Translations under genes and position numbers: made by a program
Notes under the pieces: generated by a model
The model's database searches: none
The model's input: only the letters and a program-made list of their open reading frames with translations
Told to the model about the DNA's origin: nothing
In this document: one piece after another, positions 34,411-46,223 of the stretch
Layout of the letters: every line of letters begins with the position of its first letter
How positions within the stretch are numbered: position 1 is the stretch's first letter
Assembly: GCA_027563935.2 (NCBI GenBank)
Contig: CM050451.1
Coordinates: forward strand, 101,211,565 to 101,275,564
From: Costus lasius
Lineage: Eukaryota; Streptophyta; Magnoliopsida; Zingiberales; Costaceae
DNA: 64,000 bases
Direction of reading: 5' to 3'

Positions 34411-34708
34411 ATGGCTTCACCCTTTTATCTTTGAGATCTATACTTATAAAAACATTTCATGTTTTGGAAGAACATCATTCAAACATCACTCTGCCAAATT
34501 TGGCAATGAAGCAAGCAGGAGTAATGACTTGCCTCAAAGAAAAAAAATCATTACCTAGACCGTCACAAACGGCAGACAGTAAAGGCAGAAATCAAGTCCG
34601 TTGATGGCTGTCAATTTGCCAAAAATTGAAATGTCGAGAGCATTCACCATGAATTTACTTTGATTATCCTTCTACTAATATTTATCTTCTTTTTGTAGGA
34701 AATTTGTG
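34411..34708 (+). other. Element G leader with strong 3' splice-site-like end
   Basis: A perfect TACTAAT at about 34673-34679, then a T-rich tract and TTTTTGTAG ending at 34698, ten bases before the ATG at 34709. This suggests a leader intron; no donor chosen. Confidence 0.4.
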
Positions 34709-35574
34709 ATGGCATCCAAGAAGAACATTTTCATTGAAGGAATAAGAAGTACTAAACTGAATTTACAGTTTGGTTCTATTTCTGAAGTGGCAAATTTCAT
34801 TTACTTGCCACCTAAGGATTCTAGAAGCATTGAAGTGAAAACAACTGGGCACATGATTGTGCAGAAGACAGGAAACAAGGATCGTGAGGATTCTAAGAAA
34901 ACCAAGACTGCTGCAATGAAGATGATGCAGGTCAAGGATCATGGAAATTCTAAGAACACCAAGATCACTGTAACTAAAGCTGCTTCACGGTCGAGGAGGG
35001 CCGTTGTTATTCAACAGGAAGAACCCTCTTTCACAGTTAATGGGGGCAAATTTGATATGTCTGGTACAGAGCAAACCAAAAAACAAGAGAGACAAAGTCT
35101 AAGGAAAAAGTAGGCGCAACTTGTGAAGCAAGGTCGTGCTTTTTCCATGAACAACTACCATCAACAGAATACTCCAAGGCCAAGCGTGCCTATTAGAAAT
35201 CAATTCAAACCATTCCATGAATTGCAATATAATTCAAATGCTGTGAAAGGAATACAATTTCGACCAACTCAAAAGAAGGAATTGTAACCGAAGGAACCAG
35301 CTAGTGTTCCAAAGAAAACTTTGTATATGATGTGTATAAGAAAGCCAAGAGTGCTTTGGACGCTAGGCATGCTCATCCTAGAGGAAGATACAAGAAAACA
35401 AATGATTATATTGTTCATACTGTACGTGTGGTTGGCCACACAGAAGAAACAAGTCAAGACTCTGACAATGACACGCTAAGGCATATGTCAGAGAAAGCAA
35501 AGGGAAAGAGATTGGCCTCTGTCATCACTAGAGAGCCAGAAATGCCATTTGAAGACGGATCTCCTTCCAGTTCA
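34709..35574 (+). pseudogene. Element G ORF1/Gag N-terminal region
   Basis: Starts MASKKNIFIEGIRS and is open to a TAG at 35111-35113. Past that stop and at least one more, the reading resumes in another frame as KKAKSALDARHAHPRGRYKK...EPEMPFEDGSPSSS to 35574, where element E is inserted (duplication GTTCA). Basic and Ser/Lys rich. I recognise no catalytic domain; its position before the Gag of a Tat-type element suggests an ORF1-like or Gag leader protein. Continues at 55096 with an acidic E-rich stretch. Confidence 0.5.
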
Positions 35575-37213
35575 TGTTGAGGTATGCCCTTAAGGCTAAT
35601 GTTTGAGGCCTTGGGTTATTTTCAGTATCATGTATAAACTATAATATGTTTTATAAAGGCAATGGTTGTTATTTAGGTTGTTACATTATCTGCTGTTGTT
35701 ATGTATACTTCTGAATAATGTCTCAATGATGTTCAGCTTAGCTGACATTCAGAGTTGTCCTTAGTCGAGATATCTTGGTGAACATGAGATAGCCTTGATA
35801 TGATTAAGACTAATATGTGTTCTAATCTTATAGAATGCTTCGAGCATGGAATAAGATTTAGACACATAGGTACATTGGATGTACTGGACTGACCCTAATT
35901 AGGATATTCAATTGTTTGTCACAATATGGATATTCCTTATAAACAAGCAAGTGGTATATTCCCTCTGACTTGAGATCACTTGTGTTTCTAAGTGATGATT
36001 GGCATTGTCTTGAGGTAGTTCAATATCATTTGAAATATAATGGTTAAGGATTATCTTGGATAATGAGCATGAGTCATGTTAGGACACTAGTGATAGATAT
36101 AGGATTGCCTCTCCTAGTTGGAGTGTGATGTTCATAAGGGGCCCCCTGGATGAGATGGTTGAGAAAGTGTATGGCCATACCCAGATGACTATGTTCATCT
36201 GATCTAACCATTCTCATCATGTTGGAATTACAGGCTTGACACGCTTGTCCAATGAGAACGTCCAGTGGCAAAGGGATAATGTATACCGAGTGAATTGGAT
36301 TCACACTTGTGCTATGGTTTGGGTGTAGTCTTGGAAGACTCTTTCCTTCATATTGGGAGACAGTGATGTGTTGCTAGATACCCCTCTCTGATCGTGATAA
36401 CGTAAGTTATCGTTACCGACATTGAAGGACACCCTTAGGGTCGCACAATTTGATGATATGGCTTACTTATGTCAGATCGTGTGGACTGAATTATTCTAGT
36501 TCAGTTTAAAGTAATTTAAACTCTGATTGGAAGTGAGATCTGGTTTGATCATGTTTGATTGATTAGGGCTTGAGATCGGTAAGCTTCGATCGAGAGAATT
36601 GATGCTTGATCGTAGAGATCAAGAGGGTCAAGAGATGTGTGGTTAGATCTTGAGCCATTTGGTTCAAAGAGATCAAGACCATGGCTGGTTCGGTTTGGTC
36701 TTTGAACCAAATAGAATTGAACCGGTTCACTTGGTGAATGCATGGTTCAATTGAGAGAGGAGTTATTGATGGCTTCAAGTGGAGTTAAACATGGAGTTAT
36801 GGACTTACTATTTTTGGAAGACGTTTTCTTTGAGGAAACGCCCCCACGTTCGAACGCCTATCTCTCTCTCGCCTCTTCTCCTCTTGGGTAGATCATCTTC
36901 ACGAGAAGAGGAATTTCGGCCAGCCAAAGAAGAAGTCTCATCTCCTCCTACACGATCAAGGACACCTTGGATCTTTGCTAGCACAAGGACTACAAGGAAG
37001 AAGTCATCAACTTCTTGTGTGTGACTCCTTTGGAGAAGAGTCGCTCGCCCTTTCTTCTTCCAAGTCGCCGCTCAAAAACAATGGCAATGGTAATGCATCA
37101 TTATCCTTTCATGGTTGATTATATGTACATGCCATGCGATCTTCATGAAACCTAGTTTTTCGCCTATGCAAAAACCCCTAGAAGCGCATGTGACCTAGGT
37201 TTCACCCCTTTCA
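35575..37213 (+). repeat. 5' LTR of element E (1,639 bp)
   Basis: TGTTGAGGTATGCCC...CACCCCTTTCA. GNRA-type hairpin 36396-36411 (loop GTAA), TGAACCGGTTCA 36718-36729, CTATTTTTGG 36808-36817, and start-exon ATGGCAATG at 37081-37089 followed by GTAAT. Confidence 0.9.
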
Positions 37214-37215
37214 AT

Positions 37216-37227
37216 TGGTATCAGAGC
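37216..37227 (+). promoter_or_regulatory. Primer-binding site of element E
   Basis: TGGTATCAGAGC, complementary to the initiator methionine tRNA end, two bases after the LTR. Confidence 0.85.
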
Positions 37228-38501
37228 TAGGGTTTTTTTGGCTTGATACATATGATCGCCATTTTGTTGTGATCCATGTTTGTTATATGCGTTGGATAGA
37301 TCTTCATGAAGTCATGCGAAAAATACATGCTATAAGTTAGATGTATTTTGTTTTCAATTAAGCTTGCGCATGCATGAATTTGGTTTGCGCTTGTGATGAA
37401 AGTTTTCAATCAAAAACATAACATCTTGCGCGCCCCCTCACTTAGATCTATCTAAGTGCCTGCTTTAAACTCTTAGACGGGTTAACAGTGTTAAAAATCA
37501 TTAGTCAAGTCTGGACCCAACAGCCTAATCAGACCATCTGATAGCCTAGATGGGTCGGCCAGATAGCACCTGTGCGCAAGCAATACAGGTGGCTATAGGT
37601 CGACTGCAAAAGGGCGTGTAGCGATGTCTGATTGAGGCGCTTAGTGAACGATCATGATTAAGGCCCGGGGTCACACCCGCTTGCCAGAAATCATGTGGGA
37701 CGTTCAGCCCTTAAGGCATGCATAGCTGACCACAAGGTCGACGCAAGTCAGTTATGACTGGGTGCATGCAAGGGCAGTGGGTCTGACTTGATCTAACGAG
37801 TGGATACATGTTAATGGACCGTTGTAAGGCAGTAGGGCTCATAAGGAAATAAAATTGATGCCATGGCGTTTTTTCAAAAATTTTATTTTCTGATTGGATC
37901 ACATGTATGCATGTCTAACATGAATGGGTGTTTATTTAATCTTATGTGGGCTGCCCTTAATTTGTGTGCTGTGCTGGGGCCTGCGTGCCTGGAATTAATT
38001 TATAAATTATGCTGTGATCTGCGAATCACACTTTAATTTATGAAAGTTGTATAATTGACCTGCGAGTCAAATCATGTCTAGATAGATTAAAATGTAATTT
38101 AATCAGACATGAGCACAGAGCACACATGGCAGAGGCGCTTGCAGCAAGAGGCTTCACCAGGTGGGAGGTCTAGAGTTCGACTCTAGAACAGGCGCATACT
38201 GCCTGGAGGGCGCTTTGGCCCGGGCTGGGCCAGATGAAGTGCAAAAGTCCCATAAAGAGCTCAAGTGAAGACTTATGTAAAATTAGGGTTTTACTTAGGC
38301 TTTTATAGGCGTTTACCACATAAGATGATTGTGCTTTCTACTTACTGTTTTAAGTAATATTAGCACAAGCATTTTTTTTCTGCTATCACCATAGATTTTG
38401 CATGATAGTAAGAAGATAAAAAGGACCATTAAAATCCAACGACAATATCAAGCTCGATTGCCTTCTGACGCGAAACCTCACTGTTCTGACTATCGTTGGG
38501 G

Positions 38502-38948
38502 CCGTGTTGTACCCACTCAGTGGGCACGCCCAGCTATCTTCAGACGGTGCGTGATTACACCAACATGCTACAGAGAAGGGATTTATCGCTTCTCGTTGCT
38601 CAGCATAGCACGTGGTGGTCCAGGGAGTAGGTCAGGTCAGCTTGACCATATAGGCTACATATTGAGCATATGATAGCTATATGGAGGCAGCCATCTAAGG
38701 AATCAGAGACTGTGTTGTACCAACTCAGTTGGCACAGTCTTCTGGATTGCCTAGATGAAGGGGAATCGCACGGGTTGGCGATTGGCATGGATAGCCTACC
38801 AGTGATTAGTGCTTGAACTCTCTGTGTATCTTATCTCGCCTGAGCGGGACGCGGAGATCAAGTATGAAATCTGGATCCCATCTCACTAAAAGAGTTTCAC
38901 TCTTTCGGGCTGTTTTATTGGATTTTTCAGTCAGATAAAATAGTGAGA
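38502..38948 (+). ncRNA. Element E structured leader region
   Basis: Same four modules as B: 38502-38530, 38710-38737, 38820-38856 and the branched fold 38881-38948. In the branched fold the second arm is GGCUG/CAGUC, with a G-U pair where B has G-C and D has A-U. Confidence 0.55.
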
Positions 38949-39019
38949 AAAGAATCACTCTTAAGTCCTGGATTGATTCTAACATGGATACTGACCTTGT
39001 TGTTCTTGATATGTTGTAG

Positions 39020-42000
39020 ATTCCTGCAGCAACGAACACCACAGGGCTCAATTTGCGATCCATATTGGAAAAGGAGAAGTTTGCTGGGCCAAACTTCTCA
39101 GACTGGTACAGACAACTTAAGATTGTTCTTAAAGCTGAGAGGAAGCTGTACGTCCTTGAGACGGCAATACCGGCTCAACCCGCTGCGAACGCCGCAAGGG
39201 CGGTTCGGGATGCTTATGAGAAGCACGTCAGTGATAGTACTGATGTCGCTTGCCTTATGCTTGCGTCAATGACGCCCGAGCTGCAGCGTCAGCATGAGGA
39301 TTTGTTTGCTATTGACATTATAGCAAATCTCAAAATGCTGTATGCTGCACAGGCAAGGACTGAACGCTATAACTTGACAAAACTTTTCTTTCATAGCAAA
39401 CTGACTGAAGGGAGTCCAGTGGGAGCTCACATGCTCAAGATGATTGGGTACAAGGAGGCTCTTGAAAAACTGGGACACACCATCAATCAGGAACTTGTTG
39501 TAGACATTATCCTGCAGTCTCTCCCGGCCTCTTTCGATCCTTTCATTATTAATTTTAATATGAATAAGATCGACTGTACTCCGGCAGAGCTACTGAACAT
39601 GCTCTGCACCACAGAGCAGACTCTTGAGAAGGGAAAGCCTTCATCCTCTGTCTTGATGGTTCCTTCAAGGAATAAGAAGAAGGGGAAGAAGGGCAAAACC
39701 CCTATCAAGAGCTACAACAAGGCTTTGAAACAAAAGGTGAAGCGGTCAAAGGACAACAGATGCTTCCATTGTGGCCAGCTGGGTCACTGGAAGAAGGACT
39801 GTAGAGCGCTCCAAGGAGAGAAGAAGGGAAGCAAGACTTTCACTTCTGGCTCAGGTATTTACGTGACTGAAGTCATGGTAGCTTCTTCTATTTCATGGGT
39901 GTTGGACACTGCATGTGGAGTTCACATTTGTTCAAATGTGCAGGAACTCAAGAAAAGAAGACAGGTGGGACAGCATGAGGTGGACCTACGAGTTGGAAAC
40001 GGGGCACGGGTTGCTGCTGTTGCTGTAGGAGAATATCGCATCTCTTTACCATCTGGTTTTGTATTAGAACTTGACAATTGTTATTTTGTGCCAAGCATAA
40101 CTAAGAATATTATCTCTATTCCTGCTCTTGTTAGGAAAGGGTTCTCTTTTGAATGCAAAACTTTAAAGTGTTGTATTTCATATGATAATATTGTTTATGC
40201 AACTAGGTCGATTAACAATGGGTTATACATGTTGAACATGGAATGTTCTGTACAACAAATTGATAACAAGAAAGCCAAGTATGCTGATGATAGCACCTTG
40301 TTATGGCATAGTCGTTTAGGCCATATTAACAAGAAGCGCATTAAGCGGTTGCATGACTATGGACTGCTGGGATCATTCTCCTATGAGGAGCTTGATACAT
40401 GCAAAGCTTGTTTAATGGGTAAAATGACGAAGACTCCTTTTACTAATAAAGGTGAAAGGTCTTCAGGTTTACTTGACCTTATTCACAGTGATGTGTGTGG
40501 GCCGTTTAGTAAACATGCCAGAGGTGGCTATTCATACTTCATTACTTTTACTGATGATTTCAGTAGGTATGGTTATGTCTATCTAATGAGACATAAGAGT
40601 GAATCTTTTGACAAGTTCAAAGAGTTCAAAAATGAAGTACAAAATCAGTTAGGCTGAAATATCAAGGCACTTCGTTCAGATCGAGGTGGAGAATACTTGA
40701 GTCGAGAGTTTACTGACTATCTGAAGGAGTGTGGGATTATCTCACAGTTCACTCCACCAGGAACACTGCAATGGAATGGTGTGTCCGAGAGGAGAAATAG
40801 AACCTTATTGGATATGGTTCGTTCAATGATGAGTCAGGCTACTCTACCTTACTCCTTTTGGGGATTTGCATTGGAAACAGCTGCAAAGGTGCTAAACCGT
40901 GTGCCATCCAAGGCCGTTTCAAAGACACCATTTGAGTTATGGTATGGGAAACAGCCGAGCTTGACATTTATCAAAATCTGGGGTTGCGAGGCTTATGTCA
41001 AAAAACTCGCCTCTGGGAAACTGGAGAGCAGATCAGATAAATGTATCTTTGTCGGTTACCCTAAAGAAACTAAGGGATATTATTTCTTCGATCCCAAGGA
41101 GAACAAAGTATTTGTTGCTCGAACGACTATTTTTCTTGAGAAGGAATTTCTTCTGCAAGAGGCCAGTGGGAGAGAAATAAAGCTGGATGAAATTCCAGAA
41201 GAGGGACAAAGTAGTCAAGCTCAGTTGGATGAGCTTGAGCCAATAGAACAGGTTAATGTTCAACCTGAGGCTCAGATATTACGGGAACCGCGTAGATCGG
41301 GAAGGATCCGTCGTCTGCCTGAGCGCTATGACGGAGTCTACATCATTAATGATGAACCTCTCACTTATGCGGATGCGGTCAGTGGACTGGAGTTAGTAAG
41401 ATGGCTTGAAGCTATGCGAGTCGAGATGGACTCCATGTCAGATAACCAAGTCTAGGATTTGGTTGATCCGCCTCCGGGAGTAATCCCTATAGGCTGTAAG
41501 TGGATCTTCAAAAGGAAGAAAGACATGGATGGTAACATAATTACCTATAAGGGCAGGCTAGTTGCGAAAGGTTTCAAACAAATCTACGGGATAGATTATG
41601 ATGAAACTTTCTCTCCTGTGGCCATGTTCAAGTCCATTCGAATTATTCTCGCGATAGCAGCATATTATGATTATGAGATCTGGCAAATGGATGTGAAGAC
41701 CGCTTTCCTTAATGGAAAATTGGAAGAGGATGTGCATATGACACAACCTGAAGGTTTCATTAATCCATCAGAACGTCATAAGATATGCAAATTAAAGAAG
41801 TCCATTTATGGACTTAAACAAGCATCAAGAAGCTGGAATATTCGTTTTGATGAATTGGTTTGTGAATTTGGTTTCATCAAAAATGAAGATGACCCGTGTA
41901 TATATAAAAGGTTAGTGGGAGCGTGATTACTTTCCTAGTCCTCTACGTCGATGATATCTTGATCATTGGAAACGATATTCCTGAACTGCATGCGGTCAAG

Positions 42001-42927
42001 GCATGGTTAAGAAAATGTTTCCAGATGAAAGATTTAGGAGAAGCAGCCTATGTATTAGGTGTGAAGATCTATAGAGACAGATCTAATAGGCTTCTCGGGC
42101 TATGCCAGAGTACTTACATCAATAAGGTCCTGGAGAGATTCCATTTAGAAAATTCTAAAAGAGGATATCTTCCAGTCAGACATGGTCTGAATCTTTCAAA
42201 GAGCTAGTGTCCTCAAACATAGTCTGAGAAAGATGAGATGGACAATACGCCTTATGCTTCGGCTATTGGGTCCATCATGTATGCGATGTTGTGTACTCGC
42301 CCAGATGTCGCTGATGGGTTAAGCGTGACCAGTCGATTCCAAGGTAATCCAGGGAAGGCACACTGGATTGCAGTCTAGAATATTTTAAAATATCTTCGGA
42401 GAACCAAAGATATGTTCTTGATTTATGGTGGTCAGGAAGAACTCAGTATTGAAGGATATACTGATGCTTCGTTCCAATCTGACCAAGATGATTTCCGATC
42501 ACAATCAGGCTATGTTTTTAGCTTGAATGGAGGAGCAGTGGTGTGGAAAAGTTTCAAACAATCAATTGTTGCTGATTCCACAACAGAAGCCGAGTATGTT
42601 GCAGCCTCAGAAGCATCAAAGGAGGTAGTGTGGATTCGTAAGTTCATTCAAGAACTTGGTGTTGTTCCTTCGAGTGCAGATCCATTGGTTATCTTCTGTG
42701 ATAACACTGGAGCGATTGCACAAGCAAAGGAACCACGGTCACACCAGAAGTCCAAGCACATACAGAGAAGGTTTCATTTGATCCGTGAGATCATAGATCG
42801 AGGAGAGATCAAGATCTGCAAGGTTCATACAGATGACAATCTAGCTGACCCGCTTACAAAGCCTCTGGCGCAGCAGAAGCATGAGAAGCACTGTAATAAT
42901 ATGGGTTTGAGATTTCTCAACCATTAG
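39020..42927 (+). pseudogene. Element E gag-pol polyprotein, six lesions
   Basis: Gag, zinc knuckle (CFHCGQLGHWKKDC near 39760-39800), protease VLDTACG near 39900, integrase, RT (YVDD near 41945) and RNase H (YTDASF near 42460), ending at 42927. Lesions relative to B: CGA-to-TGA at 40655, TGG-to-TAG at 41453, a one-base deletion near 41911, and TAG at 42205, 42220 and 42376. Four of the five nonsense changes are C-to-T or G-to-A. No ATG at the gag start; the codon at the equivalent of D's first Met is ACG. Dead copy. Confidence 0.85.
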
Positions 42928-42947
42928 TTTAAGTGCAAGTGGGAGAT

Positions 42948-43313
42948 TGTTGGGGTATGCCCTTAAGGCTAATGTTTGAGGCCTTGGGTTATTTTCAGTA
43001 TCATGTATAAACTATAATATGTTTTATAAAGGCAATGGTTGTTATTCAGGTTGTTACATTATCTGCTGCTGTTATGTATACTTCTGAATAATGTCTCAAT
43101 GATGTTCAGCTTAGCTGACATTCAGAGTTGTCCTTAGTCGAGATATCTTGGTGAACATGAGACAGCCTTGATATGATTAAGACTAATATGTGTTCTAATC
43201 TTATAGAATGCTTCGAGCATGGAATAAGATTTAGACACATAGGTACATTGGATGTACTGGACTGACCCTACTTAGGATATTCAATTGTTTGTCACAATAT
43301 GGATATTCCTTAT
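42948..43313 (+). repeat. 3' LTR of element E, left part
   Basis: First 366 bp, TGTTGGGGTATGCCC onward, after the polypurine tract at 42932-42947. Interrupted by element F; CTTAT at 43309-43313 is the target duplication. The right part is at 53818-55095. Confidence 0.92.
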
Positions 43314-46194
43314 TGTCACATCCCGTTATCTTAACCCCAATCAAGGATCACAAATCACAGAGAAACAGGATGTTATCATACAAGATCGATGCACATGCTA
43401 GGTAAAACCAAGTTCAAGAAAACCCGATCTGAAAATTTTCAAGAATCCATACATAAAACACACGAATACACAAATTTCATAAATGTACCTGCCACCACGC
43501 AATCCTTGCACTAGACATATGCAAGGCAACAGTTATATCAAATCCGTATAAAATCCATAAAATCCATAATCACATAAAGGTACCTGCCACCAGGCAATAC
43601 TCGCACTAGACATATGCAAGTTCACATTTATATCAAATCCGATTACACAAATATAAATCGACTACAAATTCAAAACAAAAACCACAATGTCGATTCTATA
43701 ATTTTATAACCAATATCAATGTTACCAAACACCGAAACCAGGCTAAAGCCCGCGGTGACGCAAAAATCAGAATATCAAACTGCCATAACCGGCAACACAA
43801 GTTCACATAGTTTGGCCACAACTGGCAACACAAGTTCATATAATTCGGCCACAACCGGCCCCAATAATTAAGCACAAAAGTCTTATTCATTCAACTGGCA
43901 TATCACGATATTCATATAAAATGCTAACTGGAAATGCGCCCCTGCTCTACACCTGAAAAAATGAGGGGTGAGCTACACAGCCCAGTGAGTGGATAGTCTC
44001 AAACGACCATCCATAACATACACACAAAAATACATGCAGATTATTTTAAAACATTTAACAGAATATCAGGTCAATATATAACACAATTAAAGAACAGAAT
44101 TCATATAAAACAGTCAGATGTACACTGCTAAGACATCACACAAATATCACTACAGAGTAACCAAGGTTCTAGAGTTATACTCTAAACCAACTAAACACAC
44201 CAACCACTTAATTAACCTAGTTGTCCAGCATATTCAGTAGTGACCATTATGGTCTAACCCGGCTTTGGCCTAAGCACTGGGAGAAGCCTGCAAATCACAT
44301 GCAACATATAGATGGACGGTGTGTAGATTCAAGAGGTGGCCCCCGCCAGGTCACGACGTGGCACTTTGCTCTACGATCACCCCATAACACAAAAATCTAA
44401 GCGTTCTAAGAGTGACGACATTAAGAGGTGGCCCCTGTCCGACCAAGACATGGCACTTTGCGTCTTATATCACTCGTTCTCCCAAAGGGTTCCTACTGGA
44501 CAACAATAGACACATCTTATATCTTATTTCACAACGGTGGACTCCTAAGTGTCAACTAGACTCTAGGATAGTCATCACAATAATCACAACAGGCAGGCTG
44601 AACAACAACCCCCTCTTTTATCACAATAATCACATCAGGCAGGCTGAACAACAACCCCCTCACATATCACAATACAGGGCTGAAATTCAAACCCTTAACA
44701 TATCACATATAGACTATCCCCTTGAGTACACAGTTACACTTAGCCTCAGTCCTAACCATTCCATGATCACAACACATAATATTTGAAATCACATAACCAC
44801 ATACTATTCAAAAATCACATAACCACATAATATTCAAAAATCACATAATCACATAATATTCAAAAATCACATAATGTAGTATAGTCCTTAGGTTTCATGC
44901 TGATCAGTTCAGTATAATCATGCCAAGTTATCACCCAAAGTTATCAATCAATATTTCATGTCATTACTTTCTGCATACACCATTCAATTAAAAATACATA
45001 ATAATACAGAAAATTCACTAAATTTCGTTCACAATTAACATACATGCAGAATATCACATATTCATAGTTTTCTACTAGTTCTGATAACAAAAGACAGAAA
45101 TGCCCCTAGTTCAAAGTTTAAGTCATACACGAAAAGTTATCCAAAAATTTCGTAAAAATATTCATTACGTCCCTCATGACCCCTAGATTCGTAATTTCAA
45201 GTTTTCCCCAATTTTAACTAGGAAATTTACCGAATTACCCCTAGGTCAATTTCAGTCAACAGAAACTTTTATTTCTAAAAATTCCCAAAAAAATACAGTA
45301 GAATCCTCATATACCTAATTTCATGAATATCAAGTTTTCCCCAATTTTTACCCATGCATTTGGACGTAACTTCATGAAGAAGGGTCGAAATTCTCATCCA
45401 AGCCCTAATCTCCATGCAATTGAAATTCTAATGCTACATACATGTTTAATCAAGGCCTAATTTATGATTAGGAGTCTTAAAAACGAAAAGCCCTAATTGT
45501 CATGCAAGCTAGGGTTTCGAAATTTAGGGAAAAAGCAAGAAACGTATACAATTTTGCAAGCATGTGTTCATGTCATCTTTCTAGACATTAATCCTCTCTA
45601 AATCATGCAAAACCTTCCATATGCGTGAACTAGGTGAAGAGAAAATCCACTCACCTTGATTTCGGTTCTTCCAAACCAACACCCTCACGCCACTCACGCC
45701 ACACACTTCGCCGGAACCACCCAAGAGCCGCCGGAAAATCGCCTCCACCACCTCTTGCCGCCGGCCACAAGAAGAAGAGAAGGAGAAGAAGAAGCAAGCC
45801 GCCACCCTTCACCCTAACGAAACTCGTGAACAACGAGCAAAGAGGAAATACGAGGGTGAACCCTCTAATTTCGTTTTCCTATCTCCAAAGAATCCAAACC
45901 CATTAGCAAACATAAGTGGAAGATCCAATAACCCTTTAGTATAAGTTAATTTCCACTTTCCCCTTATCAAGGGCTCTTACCCTTTTCTAACAAGAAGACA
46001 CCCCTAGCCTAGTGGCGTGTAGCACACATTCTATGCCTTAAGTCTCAGGTTCAAATCCTCTCCGCGACACATATTTTTACATTGCAGGAAAATACACCAA
46101 ACAAGACATTTTCTCAATGAAAAACTTCCACAAACATGCTATAAACGAAATTTTAGTTTTTTTCTTACCTGTTAATAAATTTCCGGATCTTACA
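43314..46194 (-). repeat. 3' LTR of element F (2,881 bp)
   Basis: Minus strand TGTAAGATCCGG...GGGATGTGACA. Contains the tRNA-like segment at 46000-46077 (B box here GGTTCAAATCC) and a GC-rich exon-like block near 45655-45830. AT-rich elsewhere, with CACATAATATTCAAAAAT-type short repeats near 44790-44875. Confidence 0.92.
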
Positions 46195-46207
46195 TTCCTC
46201 CCCCCTT
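46195..46207 (-). promoter_or_regulatory. Polypurine tract of element F
   Basis: Minus strand AAGGGGGGAGGAA immediately before the 3' LTR. Confidence 0.8.
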
Positions 46208-46223
46208 AAAAAGCTTTAGTCCT

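Larger units (their letters stand above)
37090..39019 (+). other. Predicted leader intron of element E
   Basis: 1,930 bases, from GTAAT to TTGTAG with TACTGAC about 30 bases before the end. Joins ATG-GCA-ATG to ATT-CCT-GCA-GCA-ACG in phase 0 with gag, which has no ATG of its own. Weaker donor than in B and D (T at +5). Holds the primer site and hairpins; 37240-38450 shows no gene. Confidence 0.55.

Noticed and set aside
45581..45906. Possible small host gene (basic KKKRRRRR or FFFSFSSS peptides), also at 53204-53529
   Set aside because: Both copies are at the same place in the two LTRs of F; frames lack a sensible start and are open because of GC-rich low complexity.
46000..46077. Functional tRNA gene
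   Set aside because: A and B boxes are good but acceptor and anticodon stems do not pair convincingly; kept only as a tRNA-like segment.
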